A DNA stretch of 9,702 nucleotides from Candidatus Cloacimonadota bacterium (GTDB taxonomy: Bacteria > Cloacimonadota > Cloacimonadia > Cloacimonadales > TCS61): positions 1 through 9,702 of the forward strand of contig JAMOPB010000327.1 of assembly GCA_027064945.1 (NCBI GenBank). The letters are read 5' to 3'. Both the position numbers and the translations under genes were made by a program. The notes beneath the pieces were generated by a model that saw nothing but the letters and a program-made list of their open reading frames with translations, made no database searches and was not told the DNA's origin. Below, piece by piece: positions 1 through 5,627 of the stretch (position 1 is its first letter; each line of letters opens with the position of its first letter).

Positions 1-46
1 TGTTATATAAGTAAATACATTTTAATAATTTTTACTTGTTTGACGA

Positions 47-52
47 TATAAT
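47..52 (+). promoter_or_regulatory. Sigma70-like -10 box upstream of clpP-like gene
   Basis: TATAAT lies in the context GATATAATTA, 44 bases before the protease start codon. The same GATATAATT string occurs upstream of the genes at 1874 and 4053, so it looks like a recurring promoter element of this genome. No convincing -35 box is visible, which fits AT-rich Campylobacterota-type promoters. Transcription would begin near 59-60. Confidence 0.5.
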
Positions 53-96
53 TATTTATAAGAACAAAAACTACACGAAATTTATAAGGAATAAAA

Positions 97-885
97 ATGG
101 AAAATGAAAAAAAGCAAGGTGACAAACAAATTAACTTTCAATCAACAGAACATACTTTGTTTAAAAAGAAAATTCAAGGTTTTGAAAAAGAAACAAAAAA
201 TGGTTTATTTAGAAAAATACCTGGATATGTGCAATATAGATTTTTTGTAAATGATTTTATGGAATCCGAAAAAGGTCTTCATTTTATCTATAATGAGCTA
301 TGGGACGTAGGAAAAAATGATAGACTTGAATTAAGGATCAACTCAAATGGAGGCATGGTCAACGAAGGCGCACAGTTTTATTCAATAATCAAGAACAAAT
401 TTAATGGAAGATGCACAACTATCCTTGATAATAAAGGATATTCAATGGGCGCACTTACTTTTTGTATGGGTGATATGCGAGTTGTTACTGAGAGAGCAGA
501 TTTGATGGCACATGATTATTCATCAGGATTAGGCGGAAAAGCAGGTGAAATACAAGCTTATAATGAACATTCACAAAAATTCATTAGAAAATTTTTCAAG
601 GAAATATTATTAGATACTGGTTTTTTATCCAAAAAAGAATATGACAATATGCTTATTGGTCAAGATTATTGGATGGATGCCGAAGAACTTTGCGAAAGAG
701 GGATGGCAACTCATGTTCTTGTAAATGGTAAAAATATAAAGGCACACGATTATTTAGCGAATAAAAGATATATAGGCGAAAATAAAGAAACCAAAAGACA
801 AAGAGATAAAAATATAAAAAAATTAGCAAAACAAATTAAAAAAGAAATATCTAAGAGATTAAAGAAAAATATTCTTGAATCTTGA
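97..885 (+). CDS. ClpP-like serine protease (phage type)
   Basis: This is a 262-residue homologue of the ClpP/S14 peptidase family. The sequence shows the glycine-rich strand INSNGG at 81-86, the nucleophile Ser116 in NKGYSMGAL, His139 in LMAHDY, and Asp190 in GQDYWMDAEEL, so the catalytic triad is complete. About 45 residues precede the ClpP core and about 50 lysine-rich residues follow it, making it longer than bacterial ClpP (about 200 residues). ClpP-like enzymes occur in phages either as head-maturation proteases or as stand-ins for host ClpP. No capsid or portal genes are visible here, so which role applies cannot be decided. The start follows TAAGGA at 85-90. The gene is convergent with the minus-strand endonuclease. 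Family confidence is high; role is open. Confidence 0.85.
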   Translation: MENEKKQGDKQINFQSTEHTLFKKKIQGFEKETKNGLFRKIPGYVQYRFFVNDFMESEKGLHFIYNELWDVGKNDRLELRINSNGGMVNEGAQFYSIIKNKFNGRCTTILDNKGYSMGALTFCMGDMRVVTERADLMAHDYSSGLGGKAGEIQAYNEHSQKFIRKFFKEILLDTGFLSKKEYDNMLIGQDYWMDAEELCERGMATHVLVNGKNIKAHDYLANKRYIGENKETKRQRDKNIKKLAKQIKKEISKRLKKNILES

Positions 886-911
886 TATATTTCCTATAAT
901 AAAGGTGGAGA

Positions 912-1757
912 TTAAATTTTATCTAGTCTCCAACCCAATGTAAGTGATGAAGCATTAGTAGCCTGAGCATTAATCTTAACAATATTGCCTTCATTTTTCA
1001 AAAGCAAATAACTAGATAAACCAAATTCTTCAGATATTTTTCGGATATTACCCTCTCTAAAATAAATTACACCGTCTGGTGATGTCAACTTATATTTTTT
1101 AACTATTTTCTTTTTGGGTCTCTTTCCAAATCTGTGAGAATTGGGATTATCATAACAAGCATCTACATGTTTAACAAAATTTCCAGGTCTGAATTTAGCT
1201 CCACAAAATTCACATTTTTTCTTTTTAACCTTTTTTGCTCCTTCTTTTGCTTTATTAATTCTTATATTTTTTTCTTCTTCCGTTTCATTTAAGAATATTT
1301 TTTTCCGAGCACTAGATATTTTACTACCTTTAATTTTTTGATTGGTATTTTTCTGACCTTTAGAGTTTCTGATGAATTTTTCCTCTTCAGACATTTCAGA
1401 CCATATTTTTGAAACTGCTTTAGACTTAATTTCTTTATGAATTTTCATCCTTTCTTCACAATAATATTTTATTGTATTTCCTCCATGACCACCTTCCATA
1501 TGATTATATGTGTCTGGGCGAAGAACAAATTTTTCATTGACCCATTTCTTTTCAATCATATACATTTCATATTCTGATTTACAGAGCTTAATTAAAATCA
1601 TTTCAAAATTTTCTTTTCCATATTTTCTAATCGCTCTACCCAAGTGAGAATCAGCTTTAGAGTGTTCACTAAACCTTTTTTCAAGCTTCTTTTTTGTTAC
1701 ACCTATATAAAATTTATTATTAATTAAGTTAGTGATTTTATATATACTATATCTCAT
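912..1757 (-). CDS. Free-standing GIY-YIG homing endonuclease
   Basis: A 281-residue protein with an N-terminal GIY-YIG nuclease domain: SIYKITN at 4-10, FYIG at 16-19, Arg28, a RAIRKYGKENF block at 41-51, and the probable metal-binding Glu69. A lysine-rich linker follows, then a C-x2-C-x11-H-x3-C zinc finger (Cys182, Cys185, His197, Cys201). The last 60 residues resemble a NUMOD-type helix-turn-helix module (KLTSPDGV ... ISEEFGLSSYLL). Such enzymes cut a DNA target in related phages lacking the gene and are copied in by repair. The gene is not inside a visible intron: it sits between clpP and the next operon on the opposite strand. It has its own ribosome site (AAGGA, complement of 1763-1767) and promoter. 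Its natural target, by analogy with other free-standing examples, probably lies in a neighbouring gene. Confidence 0.85.
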   Translation of the reverse strand: MRYSIYKITNLINNKFYIGVTKKKLEKRFSEHSKADSHLGRAIRKYGKENFEMILIKLCKSEYEMYMIEKKWVNEKFVLRPDTYNHMEGGHGGNTIKYYCEERMKIHKEIKSKAVSKIWSEMSEEEKFIRNSKGQKNTNQKIKGSKISSARKKIFLNETEEEKNIRINKAKEGAKKVKKKKCEFCGAKFRPGNFVKHVDACYDNPNSHRFGKRPKKKIVKKYKLTSPDGVIYFREGNIRKISEEFGLSSYLLLKNEGNIVKINAQATNASSLTLGWRLDKI

Positions 1758-1791
1758 GATTTTCCTTTTTTATATTATTTATAATACCTTG

Positions 1792-1797
1792 ATTATA
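1792..1797 (-). promoter_or_regulatory. -10 box for minus-strand endonuclease gene
   Basis: On the minus strand this reads TATAAT, 35 bases before the endonuclease start codon. A TATAAATA octamer follows on the same strand (complement of 1776-1783). It is divergent from the plus-strand promoter at 1841-1846. No clear -35 box is visible. Confidence 0.4.
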
Positions 1798-1840
1798 GTA
1801 GTAACGTTTCAGGAAAAGCAAAAATTAAGTAATTTCATGA

Positions 1841-1846
1841 TATAAT
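1841..1846 (+). promoter_or_regulatory. Extended -10 promoter for small-gene region
   Basis: TGATATAAT gives an extended -10 (TGN-TATAAT). The stretch AAGTAA ... GATATAATT is shared with the promoter at 3933-3938. It sits 27 bases before the start codon at 1874. Confidence 0.5.
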
Positions 1847-1873
1847 TAGCTTATATTAAACAAAGGGAAAAGA

Positions 1874-2029
1874 ATGACAATTAAAAGAGCAAACAAAATA
1901 ATTGGTGAGTTAACAATAAAACTAATTAGTACAAATAAAGAACTAGAAATGGATAGAATTGAAAGAAAGATTAATATCCTTAAAGATTTTATTTATTTTC
2001 AAAAAGAATTAAATAATAATGAATGGTAA
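1874..2029 (+). CDS. Small coiled-coil-like hypothetical protein (51 aa)
   Basis: The ATG-initiated frame encodes 51 residues beginning MTIKRANKIIGE and ending NNNEW, followed by TAA. The composition is rich in Lys, Glu, Ile and Leu, with hydrophobic residues spaced like an amphipathic or coiled-coil helix (residues 8-46). AAAGGGAAA at 1862-1870 is a modest Shine-Dalgarno sequence. It lies directly downstream of the promoter at 1841-1846 and 15 bases ahead of the next small gene. I do not recognise a family. Position and codon composition make it plausible as a real phage small protein. Confidence 0.55.
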   Translation: MTIKRANKIIGELTIKLISTNKELEMDRIERKINILKDFIYFQKELNNNEW

Positions 2030-2044
2030 TTTAGAGGAAAAATA

Positions 2045-2221
2045 ATGACAATACTAAATGAAAATGATAAGTATATTATTAAAGAATTAACAGATGGTAG
2101 ATTTCAAGTTATGAGATATTCAAATTCAGATTGTGTATATCAAACTATAACTGATATGCCGTCTTTAGAAAAAGCAAAAGAAAATGTAGAACATTTGAAA
2201 ACAATGGCATGGGTTGATTGA
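2045..2221 (+). CDS. Hypothetical protein, 58 aa, 3' end repeated at 3375-3428
   Basis: The frame encodes 58 residues starting MTILNENDKYIIKEL and ending EHLKTMAWVD, with TGA as stop. AGAGGA at 2032-2037 serves as ribosome site. The N-terminal half looks like a small beta-rich fold (YIIKELTDGRFQVMRY), the C-terminal half like one helix. The last 17 codons occur again almost unchanged just before the full NADAR gene at 3430, so this gene was once paired with NADAR genes in two places. A NADAR remnant follows in the same frame straight after its TGA. The function is unknown; the conserved pairing suggests a shared role or a shared mobile unit. Confidence 0.6.
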   Translation: MTILNENDKYIIKELTDGRFQVMRYSNSDCVYQTITDMPSLEKAKENVEHLKTMAWVD

Positions 2222-2290
2222 GAAAATAAATGGAAAGGTCAGAATTTGCTTGAAGAATGTATAATGAGAGCAAGAAATATTTTAATTTAG
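2222..2290 (+). pseudogene. Remnant of a NADAR gene (C-terminal 22 codons)
   Basis: Directly after the TGA at 2219-2221 and in the same frame, the sequence reads ENKWKGQNLLEECIMRARNI and ends with TAG at 2288-2290. This matches the end of the intact NADAR protein encoded at 3430-3867 (ENLWQGENLLGKCIMRARDI) at about 15 of 22 positions. The rest of the NADAR domain is absent and there is no start codon or ribosome site, so this is a leftover of a deleted or recombined paralogue. DNA identity to the intact copy is only about 70 percent, so the two NADAR copies had diverged before this one was lost. Confidence 0.75.
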
Positions 2291-2323
2291 TCCGTTTTTA
2301 AACTTAGTTTAATATTAATTTGT

Positions 2324-2329
2324 TATAAT
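2324..2329 (+). promoter_or_regulatory. Extended -10 promoter flanked by 7-bp inverted repeat
   Basis: TGTTATAAT is an extended -10 box 25 bases before the start codon at 2355. A TTTGTTA/TAACAAA inverted repeat (2319-2325 and 2335-2341) overlaps and flanks it. The promoter lies just after the NADAR remnant and would give the following small genes their own transcript. Confidence 0.45.
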
Positions 2330-2354
2330 TATATTAACAAAAAAGGAGAGAAAG

Positions 2355-2552
2355 ATGGAATTTCAAGAATTAAATAAAATGGTTAAATATTGTAGTAATC
2401 AAATAAATGCAGACAAATTTGTTGAATTAATGCTACCAAGATATAATGATAAAAATTATATAATGAATTTATGGCCCCAATTTAGAGACAATTCAATGAT
2501 GTTCATTACTTCAAGAAATGAAATGAAATTGAATTATTTAATGCTATTATAA
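2355..2552 (+). CDS. Small hypothetical protein, apparently frameshifted at a GAAAT repeat
   Basis: As read, this is a 65-residue protein starting MEFQELNKMVKY behind a good GGAGAG ribosome site (2345-2350). The three-fold tandem GAAAT at 2515-2529 appears to shift the frame. With two copies instead of three, the frame would run on as SRNEIELFNAIIKEMKK and stop at TAG 2582-2584, giving 74 residues and ending two bases before the next start codon at 2587. That tight junction and the more natural C-terminus suggest the two-copy version is ancestral. The fold is unknown; it is mostly helical by composition. Alternatives are a phase-variable gene, a recent mutation or a sequencing error. Confidence 0.6.
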   Translation: MEFQELNKMVKYCSNQINADKFVELMLPRYNDKNYIMNLWPQFRDNSMMFITSRNEMKLNYLMLL

Positions 2553-2586
2553 AAGAGATGAAAAAAATAAATTACCAAGGATAGTT

Positions 2587-2844
2587 ATGAAAACAGCTGA
2601 AGAAATAATAAATGATTATTATAAAACTTATTTTGAAACTGATGAATGGCAAGGTGATTTAAAACAGTATGCTTTAAGATTTAAAGAAATGTATGACAAA
2701 GAAATTAAATTTTTAAGAGATATGAAAATAAAAGAAAAACAAAATAAAACAGAAAAAGAGCTAGCTGAAATAGCTTTAAGTAATGTTAATTATTGTTATC
2801 ATGAAGTTATGATAAAATTCGAAAAATTATTAAAAGGAGTTTAA
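2587..2844 (+). CDS. Hypothetical helical protein (85 aa)
   Basis: The protein starts MKTAEEIINDYYKTYFETDE and is rich in Lys, Glu and aromatic residues with no signal peptide or membrane segment. It looks entirely helical, with a likely coiled-coil stretch around residues 35-60 (FKEMYDKEIKFLRD onward). The ribosome site AAGGA at 2577-2581 lies inside the restored end of the upstream gene, which implies translational coupling. Its own 3' end contains the AAGGAG that serves the next gene at 2846. I recognise no family and can assign no function. Confidence 0.6.
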   Translation: MKTAEEIINDYYKTYFETDEWQGDLKQYALRFKEMYDKEIKFLRDMKIKEKQNKTEKELAEIALSNVNYCYHEVMIKFEKLLKGV

Positions 2845-2845
2845 A

Positions 2846-3378
2846 ATGGGTGATTGTGGAAGTTATAACGCAAGTGTATGTGTTGAATATAGTTTAAGAA
2901 AAAAGAAAAAAATACTGAAGAAGATTGTAAAAAAATTATAGATAGTGGTATTATGGTTGAAGATAGTGTTAAAGCCACGGAAAAAAACATCAGAGATTTA
3001 TATGAGAAAAGTATAGATTTTACTTTGAGTTATAAAGACTGGGAAGAGTGGTATTCAAAAGATATGACTGTTGACGAGATGATTGAAGCATTAAATTCTT
3101 ATTACGATGAGCGGGAAATTTGGTATAGGATAACAATGTATTTAAAACCAGATATTAAGGATATAGAATATTTGGATTTTGATATAGCCAAGAAAATAAA
3201 AACAATATCAAAAGACCTAAGGACTAAAACAAAACCGTTTTTAAATACAGGCGGGTCAATTTATTGTGATAATGATAATTCTAGTTTTGATGCCAAGTCA
3301 GTTACGGCATTAGAAAAATATTTAAAGTTACCCGATGCAAAACTGATTTTAATTGCTGATGGTGATGGAAATTGTTAG
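2846..3378 (+). CDS. Hypothetical protein, frameshifted in an A-tract and cut short by recombination
   Basis: The natural start is ATG 2846, six bases after a strong AAGGAG (2834-2839). That frame reads MGDCGSYNASVCVEYSLRK and then stops at 2941. One frame back, from the A-rich run at 2899-2911, the reading continues NTEEDCKKIIDSGIMVEDS and stays open to TAG 3378. A single -1 shift joins them into about 177 residues. The ATG at 2953 has no good ribosome site, so a start there is less likely. The frame contains A-AAA-AAG at 2899-2905 in the register of a classical -1 slippery site, but I see no stimulatory hairpin. The last codons run into a repeated sequence (3375-3428), so the true C-terminus is probably lost. 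The family is not recognised. Confidence 0.55.
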
Positions 3379-3428
3379 AAGCAAAAGAAAATATAGAACA
3401 TTTGAAAACAATGGCATGGGTTGATTAG
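3375..3428 (+). pseudogene. 3' remnant of the 58-aa gene (second copy)
   Basis: This segment reads LEAKENIEHLKTMAWVD followed by TAG. It matches the end of the gene at 2045-2221: over the 46 bases from GCAAAAG to GATT (2174-2219 against 3381-3426) there is one mismatch, and one codon (AAA) is missing just upstream. The 5' part of the gene is absent, and the remnant is fused out of frame to the end of the preceding gene. It abuts the intact NADAR gene, preserving the ancestral order. Confidence 0.75.
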
Positions 3429-3429
3429 A

Positions 3430-3867
3430 ATGACTGAAAGACAAAAACCAGGAAGAATAACAGATATACATGTTTTCTTTTGGAATAGCATTTATTCGCA
3501 ATGGTACACCACATATAATAATCAAGGAGGACAATTCATAGAAAATGGTATTGTCTATCCTAATGCAGAAAAATATATGATGATGGCAAAGGCAAAATTA
3601 TTCAATGACACTGAAGTTTTTGATAAAATGTCGAAAACTGACAATCCAAGAATGGTTAAGACTTTGGGTAGAATGGTTAAAAATTTTTCTGAATCAGAAT
3701 GGGATAAACATAAAGACAAAATTATAGTCGAGGCATCACCTTATGATAAAATTTGGGGTATTGGTTTACATTGGGATGATGACAGAGTTCTATATGAGAA
3801 CTTATGGCAAGGCGAAAATCTCCTTGGTAAATGTATCATGAGAGCAAGGGATATCCTAAAAATATAG
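3430..3867 (+). CDS. NADAR (YbiA-like) domain protein with internal deletion
   Basis: From ATG 3430 the product is 145 residues. Typical NADAR landmarks are visible: FFWNSIYSQWY near the N-terminus, NAEKYMMMAKAKLF, DNPRMVKTLGRMVKNF, EASPYDKIWGIGL, and WQGENLLGKCIMRARDIL at the end. NADAR proteins act on ADP-ribose-linked substrates, including removal of ADP-ribose from guanine bases, and phage members may undo host ADP-ribosylation or NAD-based defence; that role is inferred here. The usual block of about 27 residues (KF..N..L...LL.T) between the WD..K..I helix and EASP is missing: the sequence goes straight from DKHKDKII to VEASP. The enzyme may therefore be inactive or specialised. The ribosome site is weak; a TTG start at 3421 is possible but less likely. 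Confidence 0.8.
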   Translation: MTERQKPGRITDIHVFFWNSIYSQWYTTYNNQGGQFIENGIVYPNAEKYMMMAKAKLFNDTEVFDKMSKTDNPRMVKTLGRMVKNFSESEWDKHKDKIIVEASPYDKIWGIGLHWDDDRVLYENLWQGENLLGKCIMRARDILKI

Positions 3868-3884
3868 TGTTACTTTTTGTAACA
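3868..3884 (+). terminator. Small hairpin after NADAR gene, possible weak terminator
   Basis: TGTTAC-TTTTT-GTAACA forms a 6-bp stem directly after the NADAR stop codon. No U-run follows, so termination by this hairpin alone is doubtful; it is immediately followed by a 15-bp inverted repeat. Confidence 0.3.
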
Positions 3885-3938
3885 TTATATCAAATTTTAT
3901 AAAAAATTTCATTATTTTAAGTAAAAATTTGATATAAT
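3884..3938. repeat. 15-bp perfect inverted repeat containing the hsp20 promoter
   Basis: ATTATATCAAATTTT at 3884-3898 is the exact reverse complement of AAAATTTGATATAAT at 3924-3938, separated by 25 bases. The right arm contains the -10 box used toward hsp20. The left arm carries the same box pointing the other way. It could be an operator for a dimeric regulator, a transcript hairpin after NADAR, or a pair of opposed promoters. Confidence 0.6.
3933..3938 (+). promoter_or_regulatory. Extended -10 promoter of the chaperone operon
   Basis: TTTGATATAAT gives TGN-TATAAT, the last six bases of the right arm of the inverted repeat. A TATAAATA octamer follows at 3941-3948. The leader to the hsp20 start codon is about 105 bases and contains no obvious fourU or ROSE-type thermometer. 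No HrcA/CIRCE-type inverted repeat is visible, so the operon does not appear to use that heat-shock control. Confidence 0.5.
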
Positions 3939-4052
3939 TTTATAAATAATTATAAGAGAGAAAGATAAGAAATAACTTAAAACAAGGTCGAAGAAATTTG
4001 ACCGAAATGTCATTAAACTAAATATAACTTACTTTGATAAAGGAGGAATATT

Positions 4053-4505
4053 ATGTTTTTAACAAAATATAGTAATAGACCAAATTTGTATCCAGTTGGA
4101 GCAAATATAGATAGATTGTTTGACGAATTATTTGAATCTTCTTTTAATGATTCAAGTATTAGCAAATATCCAGCGACCGATATTTACACAGAAAATGGTG
4201 TTACCCATATCGAGGTAGCCGTAACAGGATTTTCAGAAAATGATATAGAAATATCATTGGAGAATGATGTATTAATTATACGAGGCTCAAAAGAAGAGAA
4301 AGAAGAAAAAGAAGAAAGAAATTATCACACAAAAAATATAGCAAAAAGAAGTTTTGTGAGGAAATTTACAGTATCTGATAATGTAAAGGATATTAAAGCA
4401 GAGATTTCTGATGGCATTCTTCATTTAGAATTAGAACAAAAAGAAAAAGAAGAAACAAAAAAAGTTTTCAAAATAGAAAAAAATAGTAAAATAGTATCTC
4501 AATGA
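4053..4505 (+). CDS. hsp20: Small heat shock protein, Hsp20/alpha-crystallin family
   Basis: This 150-residue protein is an ATP-independent holdase that binds unfolding proteins in the cytoplasm and passes them to DnaK. The N-terminal arm (1-40) includes NIDRLFDELFES. The alpha-crystallin domain runs from about 41 to 128, with VAVTGFSENDIEISLENDVL and the signature AEISDGIL at 116-123. A highly charged EEKEEKEER loop sits at 81-89. The C-terminal tail lacks a clear I-x-I anchor, which may affect oligomer assembly. It has a perfect AGGAGG site (4041-4046) and is first in the operon, 48 bases before dnaK. Hsp20 genes are known in several large tailed phages. Confidence 0.9.
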   Translation: MFLTKYSNRPNLYPVGANIDRLFDELFESSFNDSSISKYPATDIYTENGVTHIEVAVTGFSENDIEISLENDVLIIRGSKEEKEEKEERNYHTKNIAKRSFVRKFTVSDNVKDIKAEISDGILHLELEQKEKEETKKVFKIEKNSKIVSQ

Positions 4506-4553
4506 GAACCAAAATAAAAATAAAAAACTTACTTAAATTAAGGAGAATTAAAA

Positions 4554-5222
4554 ATGGCAAAAGTAATCGGAATTGATCTTGGTACCACAAACAGCGCAGT
4601 AGCTGTATTTGAGGCAGGGGAAGCAAAAATCATCCCTAACACAGAAGGTAAAAATACAACACCTAGTATTGTGGGTTTCACAGACAAAGGCGATGTTTTG
4701 GTTGGAGAACCAGCTAAAAGACAAGCGGTAACAAATCCAGCAAGAACTGTTGAGGCTGTTAAAAGAATTATGGGTATGAAATTTTCAGAGCCTAGATGCA
4801 AAGAAGCTCAAGAGAAAGTTCAGTATAAAATCGTAGATAAAAATGGACTTGCAGCAATCGATATTGACGGTAAAGTTTACACACCTCAAGAAATTTCAGC
4901 AAAAATCTTATCAAAACTAAAAGAAGACGCAGAAGCATACCTTGGTGAAAAAGTAACAGATGCAGTAATTACAGTTCCTGCATATTTTAATGATAGTCAA
5001 AGAAAAGCTACACAAGAAGCCGGTACAATTGCAGGATTAAATGTTCTTAGAATTATCAATGAGCCAACATCAGCATCACTTGCTTATGGTTTAGATAAAA
5101 AAGGTGAAGAAAATATCCTTGTTTACGATTTTGGTGGCGGCACATTTGATGTTTCTGTTTTAGAAATTGGTGATGGTACTTTTGAAGTTCTTTCAACTGA
5201 TGGTAATGCTTTTCTTGGTGGT
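4554..5222 (+). CDS. dnaK: DnaK (Hsp70) exon 1: N-terminal ATPase half
   Basis: This exon encodes residues 1-223 of an Hsp70 chaperone, which binds exposed hydrophobic peptides in an ATP-driven cycle with DnaJ and GrpE. Visible ATPase motifs are IGIDLGTTNS (5-14), Lys70 in VKRIMG, Glu170 in INEPTSASLAYG and the phosphate loop YDFGGGTFDVSV (191-202). The start follows AAGGAG at 4540-4545. Homology to DnaK breaks off right after FLGG (220-223), where a group I intron begins; the expected EDFDNR continuation appears at about 6530. Without splicing, translation adds only ELALAA and stops at 5241-5243, giving a 229-residue fragment. The exon end at 5222 (U of GGU) is chosen because it pairs as U.G with the intron guide; the exact base is inferred. 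Confidence 0.9.
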
Positions 5223-5532
5223 GAACTTGCTCTAGCAGCATAACAAGCCTCCAGTTTAAAAAACTCCGTGAATTGCTGGGACGTCCTTAGAGCCTCTGAA
5301 ACCACAATCAAATCCGCGAGGATAGGGATAATGGTTTGAAAATTCAGAGGATTGGAAAATCAGCAGCCAAGGGACTTGGAAACAAGTTCAAGGTTCAACG
5401 ACTAGGTTATGGATTCCTAACAAGTAAGGTTGAGGAAGGTAAAAACCCACGAGTGCGGAGCAGTTCTTTAAAATTTTATTGTTAAATTTACAGAAAGTTT
5501 GTAGGAAAAGTTTTATCTTATATAAATAAGTA

Positions 5533-5620
5533 TGTAATAACTGAATGATGGAACGGCCATTCCGTTTGAGTCCTCATAAACTTAAACTAGCTCAGTTATT
5601 ATAACTTAATAATTATGAGG
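5533..5620 (+). promoter_or_regulatory. Two mutually exclusive stems upstream of the intron endonuclease
   Basis: Stem A pairs TAATAACTGA (5535-5544) with TCAGTTATTA (5592-5601), extendable by two pairs. Stem B pairs CCTCATAA (5572-5579) with TTATGAGG (5613-5620) and would hide the endonuclease ribosome site GAGG (5617-5620). The stems interleave, so they compete or form a pseudoknot. Either P8 folding or transcription start within the region could switch translation. A TATAAATA octamer at 5521-5528 precedes them. Confidence 0.45.
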
Positions 5621-5627
5621 TACTACT

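Noticed and set aside
895..900. TATAAT between clpP and the minus-strand endonuclease
   Set aside because: It would only drive antisense RNA through the endonuclease gene, and it lacks the GATATAATT or extended TGN context seen at the other promoters. Probably chance in AT-rich DNA.
906..932. TGGAGATTA/TAGTCTCCA hairpin at the convergent gene ends
   Set aside because: A stem of about 9 pairs with one G.U exists, but neither strand has a following U-run. I cannot support it as a bidirectional terminator.
2953..3378. ATG 2953 as the true start of the 141-codon frame
   Set aside because: No Shine-Dalgarno precedes it, while ATG 2846 has a strong one. The open frame continues in-frame upstream of 2953 into the A-tract, so a frameshift is more likely.
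3939..4052. RNA thermometer in the hsp20 leader
   Set aside because: No fourU or pyrimidine-rich stretch able to pair with AGGAGG was found; the only stem seen (GGTC/GACC) is short and far from the ribosome site.
4538..4801. Minus-strand open frame of 87 codons
   Set aside because: It is the antisense shadow of dnaK exon 1. The protein has no recognisable features and no ribosome site.
5056..5311. Two overlapping minus-strand open frames across the exon/intron boundary
   Set aside because: They lie antisense to conserved dnaK motifs and intron core helices, and their composition is unlike real proteins of this genome.
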